In this document: positions 32,783 to 46,800 of the stretch, one piece after another
Layout: every line of letters starts with the position of its first letter
Numbering within the stretch: position 1 is the stretch's first letter
DNA from: Heliocidaris tuberculata
Taxonomy: Eukaryota > Echinodermata > Echinoidea > Camarodonta > Echinometridae
Direction: 5' to 3'
Assembly: GCA_025618425.1 (NCBI GenBank)
Contig: CM046838.1
Coordinates: 21,880,711 to 21,944,710, forward strand
Length of the DNA: 64,000 nt
Made by a program: the position numbers and the translations under genes
Notes under the pieces: model-generated
Databases searched by the model: none
Seen by the model: only the letters and a program-made list of their open reading frames with translations
What the model was told of the DNA's origin: nothing

Positions 32783-33149
32783 CTAACTGATGTTGGTAGA
32801 ATATTCATTTTCTTTAATTTGATATTATATTTTATTATAGTAAATAGTGTATGTATAATACGCGCTGTGATTGGTTAGATTCGCATCAAGTGACGTGCAA
32901 AATTTGATTTTTGCACAGGGAATCGGTGTTAAATGAATAGGGGATGAGTCATTTGTTTACGATTGCTATCATTCAATTTCAAGTTTTTGGAGTTCCGAGT
33001 GTTACACATCATTCAAGAGCTAACGTTTGGAGTTAATTTTGTGTGGTTAGCAACTTTTGTAGAGCTATGAAATCAGCAGTAGATCTAGACTGTAAATTTA
33101 AAGACCTAGGGCCCGGGTCTAATACACAATAACAGTTATAGATCTAGGG

Positions 33150-33320
33150 GTCTATTTACTATAACAATTAGTGCATGTTCTATTTATGCACCATTACTGG
33201 ACTATATGAACTCCAAATACTAAATTATCCCTTGTGCAGGTCTATTTCACCTCGGGATAATTTAGTATTTGTCGTGCACATAATCCAGTAGGCCTATAGT
33301 GCATGATAGACCATGCACCA
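33150..33320. repeat. Inverted repeat with perfect 17-bp arms
   Basis: AAATACTAAATTATCCC (33215-33231) and its exact complement GGGATAATTTAGTATTT (33254-33270) are separated by 22 bp. Weaker pairing extends outward (CCATTACTGGACTATATG against CATAATCCAGTAGGCCTATAG). It is probably the core of a short hairpin element. Confidence 0.7.
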
Positions 33321-33829
33321 TTTATATAATATTTTATTGACGGTTTATATGAGAACTTTGAACAATAAAGAGTGTCGACTTTCTTTTTTTTTCTGAGTGT
33401 ATTTGATTGAAAGGTTTTCTTGAGCATGATTGGTTATTGCGAATTTGCAAAAACTTCATTAAGCCGTTTCCTGTTTAGGACTCGAGTATAAGTTACATGA
33501 ATAAGATGCATGCTCAACATAGACGGCAATCTGAATACATCCAATGGTAATGTTAACCTTAGCTTCATTGTGTACATTTCCATTGCCACTTTGGTACTAG
33601 CAATGCACTGATGAAAATAGAGTTGTTAAGAAATGCATGAAAGACAATAAACGAGATAAAGTAGGGGGTGGACCGATCAATATATTTCACTAAAATCTGT
33701 AAGAATTCAGGTTGCTCTTACCTTATATTAGTTATAATTGGTAGCAGACTGAAGTATTGCCAGTTGAAGTGAACAGGCCACAGTTAGACCTCACACAGGG
33801 TAAGCATCCAAGACAGTGGTCGTGATGGT

Positions 33830-34016
33830 CAAGTGGAAACTCGGTATAAAGAGCTCTGATGTACATTTCACAAGACTCCTGTTATAACAAGGTAATTTTG
33901 CTGGGCCCAGGTTTTTATGTTCTTTTGGGGTTTTTTTACCCTGATATAAGGAGATTCCTGATATAACCAGGTAATTTTCATGGTCCCAAGGTCCTCGTTA
34001 TATTGAGTTTCCACTG
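33830..34016. mobile_element. Pogo-like MITE, copy 2
   Basis: The left end AAGTGGAAACTCGGTATAAAG is slightly decayed. The right end CGTTATATTGAGTTTCCACTG is followed by TA. It shares the ACAAGGTAATTTTGC and CAGGTAATTTTCATGGTCC internal repeats with the 9512 copy. Confidence 0.65.
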
Positions 34017-36640
34017 TATAAATGAAAGCATCCTGCTACACTGTAACTGTAGAATAGAGAATACCCCTGGTAGATGATGGTCAAGTGATTCTTGATGAAA
34101 GTAAAGTTCAGGTACTGCACTGTCCCGTTAATATACAAAACAACTAAATGAAAAGTTGCCTCTGGCATGCACAATAATGTAATATACACGTGTACCGACT
34201 GGCTGGTGAAAAGAGAGAACAGTTCGTAAATATCTGGTGCGATGTGATGAATCCGATGCTCATTAGGAGTGGCTGCAATACTGTATATGTTGGCTGTAAA
34301 ATAAGCTGTGTGTTGCTGAACAGTCACAATCATGTCACCAGAATTATTGCAATGTTGATGAGACCAGTACTAAGTGAGCTGGGTTGTTCATTAGTTATAT
34401 CTGCATTGAGTGACTGACTTGTATGCTCTGAAGATTATCTACAAGAAAGCCAAGCTTGGGAAAAATCCTTTCCAGAAAGCATGGTTTAGAAACGAGATGA
34501 TTGGCTAGTGACAAAAACAAACCATGGTAACCAAGAATGTCTATACCAGAAAAGGAATGTTGTCAACCATTCAATGTGTTTTCATGAAATGCAAAAGTAT
34601 GTACACACAAGTAAAAAGTAGACTACCAAATTAGCCAGCTTCAAATTCAAATATGGGAAATGTTTGGAAGTCTTTGTGGAAGGTGACTGAACAGAATTGC
34701 CAGGTGTAAGGAGTTGAAAAGGCAGTCACTACCAAGTCTATGAAATTTAACTCTCTCTCTCTCTCTCAATCCATGCATCTACCAGCCATTCAGTGAACAA
34801 TATCCATCAATGAAAACAATACAACAATGTATATAATATATTTGCATTTAGATTCACATTTATTCATATATTTTCATATTCCTATCATATTATTTGAATA
34901 ACATATACCTATAAGAACCCAGTCAGCCTCCAATTTCATCTCTCCACTGATCCTGAGTTGTTTTTTCTCTTCATATACTTTGTATATCTTTTCCTCATTC
35001 ATAAAATTTGTCTTGCAATAAAGAGAGGAAAGTAATTACAGGCGAGCCATCAAAACTATCAAAACCCTTTCACCTGCGAGCTGACATGAATGAAAGCCTC
35101 TATTGTTTTTCAAATTGCATCACCGAGCGGTAGACAAACCACTTACCATGATTTCTGCAGCATTTCAAATAGAACAGTGCAGTTTGGTGGCTGCAGGCTT
35201 CCAAAATATTTGATACTATTTTTGCCCCTTCTGTGTGCTGTAGATGGCAAATCTTGCAAAAGAATTTCCTCTTCTCCGAGCCAAAACGGATGAAAATGTT
35301 TTGACGTTTACCCCTATGACAGATATGTGTATCTCATGCAAAATTCATTAATGGAACAAAAGTGAAACGAACTTCTTAAGATCATTTTTTTTTTTTAAGT
35401 ACTATTGTTAATTACATGCAACTTAATGGCACAAAAGGGTTTAACATCAAATTTCCATGGAGGCTGCAGCCAAAACGGGCTCTATGGCCCTTCTGGCTAC
35501 AGCCCATGAGAACCATAACCCAGAAGTCCAATAATGTCAGTCTTGATGGCATTTCAAGGATTCACAAGAATGAGATTGTCGGTCTCTTGGGCTTTTGAGC
35601 TGTGTTCTCCCAGCCCTCCCCAACAGTCTATGCATTCAACTGGCTGAATGCAAAAAAAAAAAAAAAAGGAGAGAGAAAAAAAAAAAGCGAACTTTATCAT
35701 TATCGAAAGAACCCTCCAGGGGAAATGGTATCGCAAGTTTTGATGGCTTACTCGGACTTCACTCCATCACATCATTTAAACATCAAGCTTGGGCTCAGTT
35801 TTCTAAATATTGACATGATAATAATAGTATCTCCTAGGAAACGTACAAAAACATGAATAAACAGTATCACAAATCATCCCCAAAACCTCAATATCCATGA
35901 CTGGTTTACAATGATGGAAATTTAGGCAAGTACAGGTATATTCAAGATCAAGTGTGTTTTCACATACAATGGAAGGAGAATTAACACAACCATTGATACT
36001 GAAATCTTTGAAAGAGCTAAACAGTGTCTATCAATGCTGTAATTGCTACAATAAACAAAGATGTGCATGGGCTTATTCATGCTGCAGCTATGCATGTTTC
36101 AATAGTTTAGTATCCATGCAGCAAATGTCTTCATAATCACAAAATTGAATGTTACACGTACTTGAGATTTGATATATGGGGCACCCAATATTTCACTTCA
36201 GGCAATGTTAAACAAATTGATATATTGAAATAAATTTGTATACAGGAACCTCTGTAATCTTTGTTTGAATTGACCTCATTATACACGACTGGTATACAAT
36301 TATGGAAATTCAGGTAAAGTACAGGTACATGTACATGTATATTGATAAAAGATAATGTCTGCAAAGAAATGAAATATACCTGATATATCAAAAAAATTGT
36401 GAGAAGAGCTTTCACATATAGACCACTAAAGATGAATCTGAATCTGAATCTGAATATGAATTTGAAAAGGTTGAAAACATGATTTCTAGAATAAACATTT
36501 GTACACATTTTGCTGTGGTTTTCATTCCTAATACTGTTTGTTTTTACTGGGTAAGTATGACATGCAACTCTTGCCTTCCTTATTAGAAAGTGACAAAGAG
36601 TATCCAATATTTCAACTTGAGCAACATTCCAAAATTAGTA
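34017..36640. other. Intergenic, no gene recognised
   Basis: Mostly AT-rich. The block 35040-35800 is less AT-rich and more complex than its surroundings, with A-runs at 35651-35690, but it matches nothing I recognise. A short GAATCT hexamer array is at about 36430-36460. Confidence 0.5.
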
Positions 36641-36815
36641 CAGTAAACCCTGTATATAGAGACCGCTCAATGGAGACAAGAAAAGCGGTCTTTATGAGCA
36701 GGTGGTCTTTATGTACAGGTTCCTTTAATACATGCTTCAATCAGAAACACTTTTCAAAGGGGACAAAAGTGTGGTCTTTACAGACATGGCGGCCTTTCTA
36801 TACAGGTGGTCACTA
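36641..36815. mobile_element. Pogo-like MITE of a second family
   Basis: It begins CAGTAAACCCTGTATATAGA, GACCGC after TA (36639-36640) and ends GCGGCCTTTCTATACAGGTG, GTCACTA. The inverted ends and repeated GGTCTTTA/TACAGG text suggest a Tc1/mariner-type non-autonomous element, 175 bp. Confidence 0.6.
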
Positions 36816-38858
36816 AAACATGTTTGACTACATATCAAAATATCTCTGGATTGGTTTAATGAACGGCATATCCATCTATGGTAATTGTATAAAAATCTGT
36901 AGAAATTTGAAAAACAAAAAAAAGGTTCTTTCAAATGCATCTACACTGCCAGACATCCCATCACACACACATATGATACAGTTCTTTCCTCTCAAATGAT
37001 ACCTTTTACCAACGTACATTGTATGCATGCATACATGTACATTCCTCCATAGAACCAAATGATTACACTGTAGTTGCTCAATATTATTCAACACTGATAT
37101 ATATATATATATATATAGACAGAGCACTCTTGTAATGGGCTCATTTTCTAAAGGTCTCAATCCATGAACCACTTCCTCGCATGTATATTGGGATCTAAAA
37201 TGCTGTGGCAGTCAAAATTACATCGACATAACCATACTGATGGGTTTTAATGCATATCTATGTACTTGTAATATACAGACATAAAACTGCATAAAATTTT
37301 CAGTATACCGAGGCAATTTTATCTGCCACAATGCTGTTCATGTTCCCCAACCATTAATCATTCCTCAATCGGTACTCGTTGGATAAATGCAGGTTTTCTG
37401 AATTGGAAAGTGGAATTTCAGGGAGTTACATTTACACGTATAAAAGTTTTCCCAATATAAATGGGTCCAATTATGTATTAGTTTTTAAGTATCATAATAT
37501 TTTTTTTTTTTTGTTATTAAAGAGAAGCCTTTACAGTCACACTGTCAAAATATTTGGTATCAATTCTGCGTTGCAGTGCAATTAAACGAAACAAAGCATG
37601 TCATTCTATAAATGAGAGTTTCAGTAAAGATGGAGCACTTTGCTTTACATGTATGAAAACTTGTCAGAATTATTCTAATGACTGGCCATATAAACCATAT
37701 CTTGTTCACTCCTTTCTTCTTTGTCATCTTATAATAAACATTTATGAACAACTTCTGCAATATGGTAAGTATTTTCAATCATAGAGAATTAGAGATATCT
37801 GTCATGGATATATTAAACTGTTTCTTATAGATATAAAGACAGATATAAATAGGATGGTATCATGCTTTGTCCATAAAACCATGGCCAACTTCGTCACCAG
37901 CATTACGAGGACATCAACAATCCATTCACAACAATATAAAATGTTGACGGAACTGTATAGCCTTTGATTAATCTTAGTTGAAAAAAGCACAGAACTGCAA
38001 GGTTCTAGGAAAACATCAATGGGACAAGCCTACATGATATGATCCTAGAACTACATGTATTGGGTATACATGTACATGTACATGTAAATGAGTTTACAAC
38101 AAATGAGCTACATGTACCTATGTTCTAAACATATGAACAGAAATATAGCAGTGCTTGTACATGTATGAACAGACCAGCAGGCATAGGGCCTATAAAACTA
38201 ATTACCACCAACTATATGTAGTTATTACTTACATGTAGATGTTGTATGATAACATCACATGTACAAAGATTTCACCAATTCCCTACACCCTGTGGATGAA
38301 TAACAAGATTGAATTGATAATAAGAGCCATGGTCTATAATCTACATAAATTTGTAAGGCATCAAGCCCAAGTTTTCTCAATCAAAATAGTATAGCACACA
38401 TAATTTCTTTATAACACTTATTCAAACCTACATAATTTCATAAATTTCATGATCAATTTCATGCGAATAGGAACTACATTTAGATACAAGGAAAAGACAC
38501 ATCCATTATGCCGTGCATTATTTATTATTTGAAGATATCTCCTTTTTTTTTAGTGGTTTAATTTTAATACATGTGCATACCTCTTTTTTCTAGGAATTAT
38601 GCTCTTCTAACAAAAGTACAACAATGGAATTTCTTATTTCAGGTGACAGTAGATTTAAGTTTTATATTTCAGAGGAATGTTGCAAAAAGAGGGCCTTGCA
38701 TAATATTTTAATTCCTCACACAACTTTCTGAAGCATCCTTACTTGTAATATTATTATATATCTGCAAACTGATTCCAGTTAACACTAAATACACAGTATG
38801 AAAACGTATGAAATGAGCCAGCATCATGTTGTTTTGATAAATGAGAGAAACAAGATCA

Positions 38859-39006
38859 GGGCCCTGTTTCATAAAACTTTTTTTCAATAACAAGTTACAA
38901 TAACTGTTATAAGCTACTGAAATCCTTGAATCTGATTGGCTGAGAACAAATTTGTCATAGAAATGAGGCAGTTGTTATTGATAACAAGTTTTATGAAACA
39001 GGGCCC
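38859..39006. mobile_element. Palindromic MITE (GTTTCATAAAA family), copy 4, best preserved
   Basis: Symmetric ends GGGCCCTGTTTCATAAAACT and TTTTATGAAACAGGGCCC, with inner AATAACAAGTTACAATAAC, core AATCTGATTGGCTGAGAACA and TTGTTATTGATAACAAG. Nearly intact. Confidence 0.85.
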
Positions 39007-40630
39007 AGCTCATGACTACCCTATACACCCACAGAGCATCATATTAAAGATAATTCAAGAGACCATTCAGAATTTCAGGTTCAAAACCTTCTGTACTGAT
39101 TCTGCAAGTCCCCTAGAACACGATTCTGTTCAACATCACTTCTATGCTATATTCTTTTAAATCCCCAAATGGCAGTCCAGATACCAATTGCACAAATAAT
39201 TACTGTCTCTAAGAGTTTGAAATCAGTACCCAATCTAAAGTCCCAAGTTTGGGGGACGTTACTTCCTCTAAGGTATCCATAAACCTGGGTCAAGAGAAAC
39301 CATACCATTTGAAATGCCTTGTCTGACTTAAAAATTCACTCTTGAGTCAGAATTACAATTTATTCTAAAAGAGGACTGCACGAACAAGTATACCGAATGG
39401 CACTGTGAACATGGTTCTGCACAAATAAAACATAACTGAACTGTTAACAAAATGTTAAGTGCGATAAACTAGATTGCATGAAAAAATAGATGAAGCCATA
39501 ATGTGTCCAAGCATAAAAATGTAAAAGAAATTCTGAATGGAGAGAATAATCAACTGATATCAAAGTAAAAGATACATAACATACATGGCCTTTCTGCAAA
39601 CCGTAAGAACGGAACTTCTTTCAAGTGATTAGTTTTCACCCTCTGCTCCACTATTCAAGTTGATTTTCATACATATCAACTTTCATCTATCTTCATAATA
39701 GTGATACTGTTCCATCACGATGCTACTGTATAGTGCATAATATGACTGAAGTTCGAAAGGCCAATATAAGTATGTAACAAGATATGACTGTGATAACACA
39801 AATGTAACGGAATGCATTGGAACATTTACTGTGACGCAACAGAAAATGTTAACCTTGAAGCAAAAGAATGTTTGAAAATAATTGCAAAAAAAATGCTATT
39901 TAAAAATAGAACTTTAAACACAATCTCACAGTGCTGCACAATCATAACAAAACCAGCAATGTTTATCATACTAAGTGGGATACGAGTTTACCTATACAGT
40001 CTAATGAGTAATAACTTATTTCAATAAGGAGAGTAAATTTTATAGCAAGCCAGAGCAATGTATCCTCAAGTCTTGTCATACATTACGTGTAAATTTTTCC
40101 CATGTCCTAGTAAAACTATTGCCTACTAGGACCCATCCATTTCATTTAGAGGGGATAACTTACACATAAGTCAAAGACAGTCCTTCCGTCTTAGCTCTGC
40201 CATACCCCTCTTCAAATGGTAGAGTCTCATTACCTCAAACTTTTGTATCAAAGGTACATACTACACTGTACGTACATACTTTAAAAATCTTATAAAGCGA
40301 TATATATCAATGACACTCATGATTAGTTCATATTATGTGTTTCTTTGGCGTGGACACAATGCCACAAGTCTGACGAGTGCTGCTCCAGGGCTTTCATCTG
40401 GTAACCTTTCCGTTGCAAGAGATGACGAGCCGGATCTCTGAGAATTTGCAGAGTCAAGCCACTGAAACTCCCTTCACTTCAAATGGGTCTAACCCAAGTC
40501 AAATGGATGACTTAAAAGCTGGACCATTCCATTATTCTCACGCAGGTATTCTCAGGTGATCAGAAGGAAGGTAAAGCGTCCATTGTTCAAAATTAACCCT
40601 GTCCTTAAAAATAAAAACATGATCATGCCC
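39007..40630 (-). other. Probable OSBPL9 3' UTR and intergenic DNA
   Basis: This is downstream of the OSBPL9 stop on the - strand. No open frame with family resemblance was found. The stretch 40380-40600 is less AT-rich than the rest and is read as 3' UTR. Confidence 0.5.
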
Positions 40631-40897
40631 TCATTGTAATAAATCTTTGAGTTCCTGAGTAGCTGATTTCTGAGGGCTGGAAGCGGAGGCAGGGACCCGG
40701 GAGGGGGCTAGGGTGGGACTGGAGTGACTCGGTGATGCAGTGTCAATACCGTTCTGATGGTTGCTGAGCTTACCCTTCATGGTGGGGGTACGCTGAGGGG
40801 ACGGGGTAGCGTTCTTAGCACTCCTGGCCTCCTGGGCTTGGACTCTCTTCAGAAGGGGGTTGTCAAAGATCCAACACTCACCATCTTCATGGAACAA
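40631..40897 (-). CDS. OSBPL9: OSBPL9 last exon: C-terminus with Ser/Pro-rich extension
   Basis: The acceptor is TTCTTTGTTTTAG. The exon starts [20 protein letters not shown], matching vertebrate LFHEDGECW.(Y/F)D.PLLKR, where the human protein ends a few residues later. Here about 65 further residues follow, rich in Ser, Pro, Thr and Ala ([19 protein letters not shown]) and ending [10 protein letters not shown] and TGA. The extension looks disordered, with several S/T-P pairs that could be kinase sites. The 3' UTR runs toward lower coordinates; its end was not determined. Confidence 0.93.
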   Translation of the reverse strand: MFHEDGECWIFDNPLLKRVQAQEARSAKNATPSPQRTPTMKGKLSNHQNGIDTASPSHSSPTLAPSRVPASASSPQKSATQELKDLLQ

Positions 40898-43800
40898 CTA
40901 AAACAAAGAAAGGAAAAAAGGTCATTCATGGATGAGAACAGTATGAGAGTGAGAGCAACACGTACAAAAATGGAAAAAAACAGCATAGTAATCAAATATA
41001 CCATGCACTGAAATACTCCCGTTGAAATTATGGATTCTCTAAGGTGACTGGTATAGTACTATTTTCTCAGGGGCACATTCCCAAAGAAATTGGTAACTTC
41101 ATGTATGCTAGTTACCGAAAAATGCCGTCATTAAAAATAACATTCCATTTTGGTGTGGGTAACTTGTAATCTCTTTCCATTTGATCAGCAAAGCACTTGA
41201 TGACACAGATTTTACAACCACTTTCAAAACTTTTAAAAGGGGTAACTCCTTGTAAAGCATGCATAAACACAGATATATGTTGTTTTTTGTTTAATATTAA
41301 CAATAATAATTAAATATTTAAAAGGCCTTTTCATAAAGTTGTTCATACCTTTGTTTCCCACTTTCTTCCTTCTGCTAGTCTCTCCTTGGCCTCTCGTCTC
41401 TGCCTTTCTTCCAGGAAATGCTTGGCGTCTGTAGCTGCTTCAATATCCTGTGTCTTGAGGTTCCTTGTCACATCATTCCATAGTCTGAAACAATGACAAA
41501 TAGAGAATGCAAGCGATGTTTTATCTAACCTTGGCTTTACCCTTCAACTTTGATGCAAATAATCCTTACAAAGAAACTATCAAAACAAGGAGGCTGTGCT
41601 ATATCTTTAATAGAGAAATTGTCAACATGAGAACCTTTTCCTCATAGATTGGTTCACAAATGTATTCAAATCCATGGACGCTTCTTTGAGAGGCTAGTTA
41701 CATGTATGAACTACAATGTATATACTGCATTCATGTTATATGAGGTATTGTCTTGCAATAGTAAGAAGGACTATTAGGTCATACTTCTGGGAAGTTTTTG
41801 GGGTCATTTTCAAGAACATTGTAATAGAAGCATGCATAAAATTTGAATACATTTGTGAACTGGTCATTCTTGAATATTGAATCTCATTGATGAGCACAGA
41901 TCAAAAGAAAGAGGTGGAGAGCTCATTCTTACATATTCTTTTCATAAATTTTTGGTATTAATAATACAAAAGAAAATGAAAATACATAAAAGTAAAATTA
42001 AGGAGGAAGCGGAAAAGAGGGACATAAGAATGGGAGAATGAAGAAAGGGAAAAGAAATAAGAGGAAGACAAGTGAAAATAGAATGAAAGAAGAAACAAGA
42101 GAGATTGCAAAACCAAGACAGAGATTTTAAAAAGGGGGGAAGCTAGACATATAAGTGAGTACGGAAGAGCAATAATAATAATTAAAATACAAAACATTGC
42201 TTACCTTCTTGATTCATAAGGATCTTGATCTTCAACAGGTCGTACTCTCTTCCTGTTCACTTTCATCTCTTTGGTATCCACAAATGAAACAGGTTCCTGC
42301 ACACAAATAATGACCAAAAAAGCAAATTAACCCTTTATCTACATGAACCAGGTGGGAAAGAGAGAATTCAGTAATCAATGGGTTAAAATGAGAATTACAC
42401 AGGACTATCAACACCACAGACAAGACCATCTATCCATCCATCCATTGAAGGCCTACCATCACAACTACCACTCATTCACCAACACCACCACAAATACCAC
42501 CAATACCACTACCCTCCATCACCACCACCAACACAATGTTAAAACCATGTTTACACCATACTTTTAAAATGTTAACACCATGCTAACACAATAATAACAT
42601 GATGCTAACACCATGCTTACAAGTTGTCAATATCATGCTGACATAGTGGAAACACCATGTTTACATGATGTTAAAATAATGTTAAGACAATACTAACACC
42701 ATACAAACACACCATGCTTACATGATGTTAACACCATGCTAACACCAAAGACCAATCAATCCACCAAACCATCAAACACCTACCAACACCCATCAACTAA
42801 TCCAACTCCTACCACTACTACCACCATCCAAACCACCACTATCTACCGACCCATCTACCCTCCAAAAATATCCAATCATCACCACCACCACCCATCCATT
42901 CATTCAACCTACTACTAGCACCCACCCACTCAACACCTACATCTACACGCACTATCAACACCGCCATTAAAAATCAACCCATCCACCTATGTAAAACCTA
43001 CTCCTACAATGTATTCCAACACCCATCCACCAGCACTTACCAACACAACCACCTCCAACTCACCACCCAACACCTTACACCATCATTACCACTACCATCA
43101 TCATCATCACACCACTTGCACATCACATCATAATCACCACAACCACCTCCAACTCACCACCCAACACCTTACACCATCATTACCACTACCATCATCATCA
43201 TCACACCACTTGCACATCACATCATAATCACCACTACCACCACCACCACCACCACTACCTACCACACTACGTCCATACTTACCACCACTACCACTAGTCA
43301 TCCACCCAACACCTACCACAACCACCAGGTTTCAAAGTACTCACCCCTGACGGTCCTTTGGTACTCATGACACCATTCCACTCCCCTTCTATTGTGACAA
43401 AAGGCTTGTAATCTGATACATGCCTGTTTAATAAGTAAGCAAAAAAAGGGTACCAGTCTCAAGTAAACCACATAGTTTAAGAGTTCACGAATCTCAATCA
43501 TGAGACACATAGTTTTTAAACAAAAAATGAACATACTTTGCACAAAATACGAATCTGAATCAATCTTTTCAAGGATCAATATATTTTATGAAAACTCAGG
43601 TCTAATTACATGACATATACATGATGTAAATCAATGATGTTTAATAAAATTCATGTATTAATCATGGGTGGGCAGGGGAACTTGCTCCTTAAATATTAAC
43701 ATCAATATAAAATGTTACTTGTATATCATTTTGTTAAAGTATCTAATGAAAGGAAAAAAAAAAAAACTTTTCAGCTACATTGATCTCAGGGTAGGAATAA

Positions 43801-46800
43801 TATAAAACTAGAACCTTTCAGGACAGGAAAATTTTGCAAATTGTTAAAAACAGTAACTTTTGTGGATAAACCTTTCACAAAATCTAGACAAGCCGGAAAA
43901 TCAAGAAAGTGTTTGGTTTTACTATATATTACATGGTAATACTCACTTGACTTCGGCAACAACACGATGCTTCTTGCCACCGTAGAATGGCTTAGTTTGA
44001 AACGAAACCAAAGCCGAGTAGCCCGTCTTGGCACAGTTGATGGTACACTTGCCGCCCAGCTCAAACCATGGTATCGTGAGGATGGAGCGACCGTAGCCAT
44101 TAGGGAATGTCATGATGTACTCCTCCTCGTGCTTCAAGTCTGAGCAGCATGCTGACGATGCAAACATTTATAGGTTTGAAAAGGTTTGATGGTTTATTTT
44201 TACTCAACTGCTAAGAAAGCATGTATACGCTTGTAAGTAAGCAACCAGGGGACCGACGGCTTGAAGTCCTCTCTGAGGGACTTGGTAATTAGGATTAATA
44301 CCTTACCAAAGGGCACTAGCGCATTCATTTGGTTTCGAACCTGGGTCCTCCAGTTACGAGACCACTGCTCTATCACTGAGCCATTGCGCCTCCAGAGTAC
44401 ATCAATAATGTAAACATACATGTATGTATTTTTCATGTGTCTAAAAAAGTGAATTTGTCTTCATATATATGCTTTCTTTATATGTCTATTCATGTCTTCT
44501 TTTCTTTTTTTCTGGGACAGGTTTCCTAAACTTTTGCTACTAGAGTACTCTGAATTTTCAATGAAAAACAATGACTCTCTATAAAAAAAAATTAAATTAA
44601 ATAAGGAATAAAATGATGAGATTTCAAATCACATGACTGCTATAAGAGGCTTATAATAATGGCATATTACAAATAATGTACTAATAATTCATGGTAAACT
44701 TTTCATTACTTGCTCAATATGAGTTTTCAATTTGCTTCACTCAAAATAATCTGTTTAATTCAATGGGTTATCTAAAGCTTTTGATCTTCACAAATGCTTG
44801 ATCATTTAGGGATTTCTGCATTTTCCAAGCTCTCCACTAATCCAATTTAGACCTATATTATCATTACATGTATTCATCATCATAACCTATCCCGAGATGG
44901 ACTTACCTTGACCAACCATCTCCACACCTATTGACAGTCCTAAAAACTTTGACTTGGTCCATATATGACCACTGATGGACATCTGTTTGTCTGGACACTC
45001 AGCATAGAAGGCAGAAACTACAAGTAGAATAGAATAAAAGTAATAATTAAAAAACTGTTATAAATTGTTTCAAATCCATCACATATCGTACATCCCATTC
45101 CATCTATGTGTACTCAATGCCACACTTAGAAAAGAAGGCAGAAACTACTCGCAGAATAGAATAAAAGTACAGAAAAATTTAAAACACTAGGTGTAAATTC
45201 TTTAAAATTCACCTTGTATCATACATCCAATTCCTTCAATGTGTGCAGAGTGCAACACTCAGAAAAATTCATACCTGGGTGTGGACAAACATTTATTTTT
45301 TAGAGAAGCATTTTTAGAATCTATGATCCTACTTTCCATATTCATAAAAGGGGTTCCAAATGGCTTGAAAAACTGAAAGGAAATCAATTCTGTGTAGTGC
45401 CTTAGAAGTTTTCATGTACAATGTATGTGCATCTTACCTGTTGGCCAATTAAATTCTTGGACAACTATTCCAATGGCAATAACCATCCATATACATGTAT
45501 TTATCCTCCAAGGAAACTAATCATTTAGGATAATTACCTATACCATTATGAAGCTACGGCAGTAATCTTTGTGGGAACTTGAACCAAACAAAATTAAACT
45601 AGCGAAATTATTGAGATAGATGTTCAATCAATTTTGAACTGCCAAATTTTGTCTAGCATGCCAAGATAAGCTTGCTTTTGTATACACCAAAACTCTGAAA
45701 AACCTGTAAAGATTTTTTTTGCAGTGTTTTTGCAGCGCTCTGCTGAAAAAGCTTATCACTTATAAAATGATTAAATAATTTCACTTACTTGGTGGATGAT
45801 GTGATACTTGCTCAGCTATAAAGGACACTTGATCTGAGCCTGCCCACGGCACAGGACCATCTGGCACTTCATTCTGAATCAAGCAAGAAAAAAAAAAGTA
45901 TAGGACATGAAAATTCTGCATATTATCAATATCATCATTAACAAACAAAAAAATTGAGAAACAAAAAGTATTGAAAGGTTTTGCTGTCTACAGAGATATT
46001 TTTTTCTAATTTTAATCACATTGGCTTTCTAGTCCTTCTACTACTCATATCAACCAAATATTTCATCAATGGGTGATATTGTATAACACACATGCATGTC
46101 CTTTTGCTACTCACCTTGACAGTATCATCTGACCCTTCACCTTTGATATCCCAGTAACATTGAAAGGTTTCCCCTAGGATGGGGTTGTATGGTTTCTTGG
46201 CGACTGAGTCTTTCCTACCAGCATGAAAGGCAGAGAGATACCACCGGACGACCTGTACCATTCTCTCCCGGGGGTTGTCAATGTCTGAGATACTGGGAGG
46301 GACAAGAGTGGATGCAAAAAAGGAAACAGATGTGTTATCCACCTCTGCCTTTGATTTAGTGTGTGAGTGAAAAACTGCAATTCATTTAAAACAAAGAATA
46401 TGGTAATAAAAAAGATTCCCATACATACATAATTTCTGACTCTATATTTTTTTAAATCTCTCTCTCCCTTCCTTTTCCACCTCCTTTACTCTCTCTCTCT
46501 CTTTCTCCCCCTTTCTCTTGTTTCATCAACCCTATTTTCTAGTGAATCTCTATTTTTCCTAACTCTCTCTCCCTCTCTCTATCTCTCCATCCTTCTTGAT
46601 TTCTCCCATCTTTCTTCACCTCTTCTTTTTTTCATATCTCTCTTCCTTCCACTATCCTTATCATTTTTTTGTCTAAGAAAATATCCTCTTTTTCAAGAAT
46701 TAAAAACAAAAAAATTATTAAAGAAAACAAATTTTCTCTTGTAATGACAAGACGATATACAGAAATATATTCCTTACTCTGCAAATAATTCTGGATGTGC

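Noticed and set aside
42343..43325. Thr/His-rich proteins on the + strand and Gly-rich on the - strand
   Set aside because: They are translations of an ACC/CAC minisatellite inside an OSBPL9 intron.
44331..44396. tRNA gene on the - strand
   Set aside because: A and B boxes are present, but the acceptor end and full cloverleaf are not; the non-tRNA body identifies a SINE.
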